Source: Isoetes taiwanensis
Lineage: Eukaryota; Streptophyta; Lycopodiopsida; Isoetales; Isoetaceae
Direction of reading: 5' to 3'
DNA length: 64,000 nt
Assembly (NCBI GenBank): GCA_021234155.1
Contig: JAJEKV010000034.1
Coordinates: 8,354,028 to 8,418,027 of the forward strand
Shown: one piece after another, positions 60,481-64,000 of the stretch
Layout: the number at the start of each line of letters is the position of its first letter
Numbering within the stretch: the first letter of the stretch is position 1
Notes under the pieces: generated by a model
Database searches by the model: none
Seen by the model: the letters and a program-made list of their open reading frames with translations, nothing else
Told to the model about the DNA's origin: nothing
Translations under genes and position numbers: made by a program

Positions 60481-61260
60481 ACATCTTAGAGAACTTAGGA
60501 AGATGTTCATATTTCTTTGGGTATTTATACTTTGACTTCAGTTTAAGTTTAGATTGTCTTTTTTTATCACATCAAATAACAATGTCGGTAGTTCATATGG
60601 GATGTTACAACAAAGAACTACTCAACTGTTCATATGGGACGTTAAAAAGAAACGGACTCGCTCAACATCAGCAAACCTTTCCCTTTTAACAATATAGCTG
60701 AACTTGCTCTTTCAACAGTGTCTGCATGCCAATCCCTTTCTTAGGGATGAATTTCACTAGCATTCGGGATCCTCTCTGAAGCTTCAGCCTTTCTTCATTT
60801 ACTCAACCTGTCAGGCTCACTATCACCCACAAATCTTTTGACATGTTGTTCTTTAACAAGAGCTTCAGCATTTCTAGTACTGTCCTCCCTATGAGTTGGT
60901 GACTTGGCCCCATTGTTGTATGTGCCTATGCCACTCTCAACTAGCATAGCCATTCTCTTTCTCTCTTTCCGGCATACTCGTGTGAACCAATTTCGAAGAC
61001 AAAATGGTTCCTTCAGATTTTGTATTCCCTATTTTTATGATTACTCTAGCAACAGCTTTGTTGGATGTGTTTTGACCTTTTGAAATACCAGTTGCCCATT
61101 AGTAAGTACAGGTGTAGGAACCAATGCCCATCAGCAAATACTCTAGCCACAAATGCACCTCTAACAATGTTGCTTGCATCTTGCACCACTTCGGTGTTTA
61201 CAATGCCAACCTTCACATTTTTTTGCACTGGCATCTAAAAGTGAACTATTATTATAGCTA

Positions 61261-61402
61261 TTGTGCCAAAATATGCAAACATTAAGGTTTACAACATCTA
61301 ATATTGCCTCATCATTACCATCCATACCAATTGTGCTAAAATATGCATACAGCAAGGTTTACAGCATCTAATGTTGCATCATCATTACCATGCACTACAT
61401 AC
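61261..61402. repeat. Two-copy tandem duplication, 70-bp unit
   Basis: TTGTGC(C/T)AAAATATGCA at 61261 and 61331, each followed by AAGGTTTACA(A/G)CATCTAAT. Confidence 0.85.
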
Positions 61403-61539
61403 ATGTCACTGGTAGGTTGGAAAGAACACGCTGGATGGCATTGCAAGTTGGGGCTAATGCAAACCACATTTAAAACAATTATACAAAATAGAGTTTCAAC
61501 CTTTTGGAAAATTGCTATGCACTGCCATTCCGATTAAGA

Positions 61540-61855
61540 TCTCACTAACGAAAATATAATGTGCAAAGAATAAAAGTAACCAAACACCTCCATCTTGTGC
61601 CTTGCGTAATCAAGAACTCCAAAGATACACAAATGAAAGCATAAATATCAATCGGAAATGCAAAATTTAATGAAAATATAATGTGCAAAGAATAAACAGA
61701 TGCAAACACCTCCATCTTGTGCCTTGCAGAATTGGCAACTCCAAGGATACACTACGAAAGCATAAATATCAGCCTAAGGAAAATATAATGTGCAAAGAAT
61801 AAACGTAACCACAATCGGCAACTCCAAGGATACACAAATGAGCATAAATATCATT
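61540..61855. repeat. Tandem repeats, unit about 110-125 bp, 2.5 copies
   Basis: AAAATATAATGTGCAAAGAA occurs at about 61552, 61674 and 61781. The word CACCTCCATCTTGTGCCTTG is shared by the first two copies and CAACTCCAAGGATACAC by the last two. Confidence 0.85.
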
Positions 61856-63150
61856 GAAATGCGGTTTTTTCTCAATCTTACCACAAGCAGTAAATAACCC
61901 AAAACAGTAACCATGCCTCCCAAAATCTATTACATGTAACAATGACATAATGTACACTATTCACAAGTTCCCAAAGATCTTGAAATTATGGCGTGTAGAG
62001 TTAACTCTCCAGAACATACTTAGTGCCACAAATGGGAAGTGATCATTATAACCTTGATCGGATCATCTGCAGGGTGTGGAAGAGCAAAGGGTTGCACCAA
62101 CAGAGTTAAGGGCAAGGCTGACATCGTCAACATATCCCCAATGCAAGGTATCTGCAAGTACCATTAAGTATGCAAGTAGCATTATGTATGTAAGTCGACT
62201 GGAAGCTTGCTAAGAAGTCAAAGTCAAATTTGTGCAAAGCAAACTAAAAGCTACAACTAAAGTGTCAAAGTTATGCACAAAGTTGACACAAATGTCGTGC
62301 AGGACTATGAAGCAAAAAGAAGAAAGAGACATCTAACATGGCAAAATGCAAAATCTTAACGTACTCGAAACCATGTTCAAAAGGCATAACTTATTCGAAA
62401 TCATGTTCTATACCAACGTGAAGCTTTCTCAAGTTCTAGCGATGAATATGCCATCTTGAACAACTCGTGCTACTGCATTGATGAATCTCGATGAATCTCT
62501 GACAAATGCTTGTGAATTTTAAGTGCACTTTTAGCAAAACAAATATGTCCGGATTCAAAATTTGGTCAAAAATTTAAGTGCACTTGGTCATCCATTGCCA
62601 CCCTTAGCATTCTAGTTTACAATTTCTTTCAGAATGTAGCAACTCATTCCTTTTGATTTTCCTTCTCAACTGCATCCAAATAATATATCATAACTGCTAT
62701 TGTTTTCATGAATGGTACGTGTTCGATCTCACTTATTCTCCGGTGCTATATTACAACACTAATTTCCTCCAGATTTCCTTTACTATATCCTAGTGTGCAA
62801 TTTGCCACTAGTGTTGAAGGGAAAGTACTCCAAGAGGAGACACCTTCACCAAAAGTACAGACGGCATGCATATTATATAGGCCCAAAAAAGCACTCGCAT
62901 TCGTAATGAATCCACAAGTGTCTTTAAAGAGGTGTATCACTTTTAAAGTAAAGCTCTTCAACACTATGGATACGTTTCTCCACCAATTCCAGTCCCCAAG
63001 TTGAAGGAAAAAGTTTGCCGTGCCAACTTTATTTTACAAACCAAAGACATAATAATGGACGCCGTCATTTAAACCCTAAAGAACTTTCATCTTTGATCTA
63101 AACTCTAAATAACTTTGAACTTACCGATCCACATCCGATTGAGTGTCACG
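61856..63150. other. Intergenic DNA, no gene recognised
   Basis: AT-rich. The short frames here carry no family signal. Confidence 0.4.
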
Positions 63151-63157
63151 AGGGTTA

Positions 63158-63507
63158 TTGTCGTGCATTCTCTCCACTACGCTGTATGTGATGTTGAAAC
63201 CCACAAAACATTGCAATGCGATTGCATGAAAGAGGCAAATTCGAGACAATTGGCGCTGGTCCATCTTGTGGGCCAAGTATGCTTGTTGAAGTGGCAAAAC
63301 TAACATTACCTTACGGGATTTTGTGCTTTCACAAATATCCGAGATTATTGAGTCCTCAATTCCTCAAGAACTTGAGATGGCACTTGAAATTGGAGTGCAT
63401 TCTCTCTAGTGCCTTGTATCCGATGTTGAAGCCCAACAAACATTTGCAATGCAGATTGCATGAAGAGGCAATTGCCTTGGCCCATCAAGTGGCAAAACTA
63501 ACGCTAC
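63158..63507. repeat. Diverged tandem duplication, offset about 230 bp
   Basis: GTGCATTCTCTC, then GATGTTGAA(A/G)CCCA, then TTGCAATGC, then AGTGGCAAAACTAAC appear in the same order at about 63162-63305 and 63394-63503. Confidence 0.75.
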
Positions 63508-63879
63508 AAAAAAGCTAACACAACTTGAAAAAACGAATCTACCAAATTAAAGCGTATGTGGATTAAATGCAACAATGGTGATCTAGAGATAGAGAGACAA
63601 TCATATTTCAAGAACCATACAATACAATTTATATTAATACATATATCGAAGCACCACTTATTTGCCATATTTTTGCAAATCCAAAGAATGGAACCGACAA
63701 GAGATTTGGCTGATATCTTCTAGCAAAACCGAAGCGTATAAAGGTAAGACAATAGATCTAGAAGGTGGCAACTATAGCTGGCACTATTTTGCCAATAGAT
63801 ATCCTAACAGAACGTAGATAATATTTTACAATCTAAATATTATGTGCGGACCCAGAGCTTAAATTAATTGATTGGCAGG

Positions 63880-63962
63880 CTAGCTCTCTAAAAATTCAAG
63901 CAGCGCACTAGCTCTCTAGAATTCAAGTAGCGTGCTAGCTCTCTATATTCGGCATGTGATAA
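63880..63962. repeat. Three 27-28-bp tandem repeats
   Basis: CTAGCTCTCTA at 63880, 63908 and 63935, with ATTCAAG(C/T)AGCG(C/T) between. Confidence 0.85.
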
Positions 63963-64000
63963 TGTTGATAGAGTCCGCTCAGATAACGATGAAATGGCTA

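Overview
This window is nuclear DNA from a land plant. The genes have spliced exons with GT..AG introns and encode plant-specific proteins (DUF3531 protein, plant calmodulin, p32/MAM33 protein, a plant membrane-anchored alpha/beta-hydrolase, a plant NST1-like protein, PPR repeats), set in AT-rich, repeat-heavy DNA. The PPR sequence style (GTALLNVYGKCG, VSWNALI) and the mix of old LINEs and gene relics would suit a fern, a gymnosperm or an early-diverging lineage. I cannot fix the clade from sequence alone.

Three genes look intact. (1) A DUF3531 gene on + at 16491-18355 has eight exons and splices without a stop to 278 residues. (2) A calmodulin gene on + at 20848-21742 has four coding exons, encodes exactly 149 residues, and has a further intron in the 5' leader. 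(3) A p32/MAM33 mitochondrial gene on - at 46451-47424 has three exons and encodes 241 residues. They are unlinked housekeeping functions (chloroplast, calcium signalling, mitochondrial matrix) and do not form a pathway.

Between them lie gene relics and transposable elements. 1-1934: 3' half of an L1-type LINE. 7187-8192: 5'-truncated LINE of a related family with a 9-bp target-site duplication. 10945-16180: pogo/Tigger-type (DDE_1) transposase relic whose 3' half plus flank is duplicated in tandem. 24600-33420, - strand: decayed alpha/beta-hydrolase gene split by a near-full-length 5.6-kb LINE in the same orientation, with a PPR relic at its 3' end. 33600-41440: repeat-built block containing a 1-kb segment present twice at high similarity and a third time in diverged form, with possible hAT-like ends. 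51421-53158: NST1-like relic that has lost both of its cysteine pairs.

The right quarter (54300-60500) is repeat-rich: three long (TA)n tracts, and a 1.6-kb degenerate array built on an AGATTCC-like word that recurs in reverse complement 1 kb further on. Two- or three-copy tandem duplications with units of 27-120 bp occur throughout the window at unusual density. No rRNA, convincing tRNA, CRISPR array or bacterial-type feature was seen.
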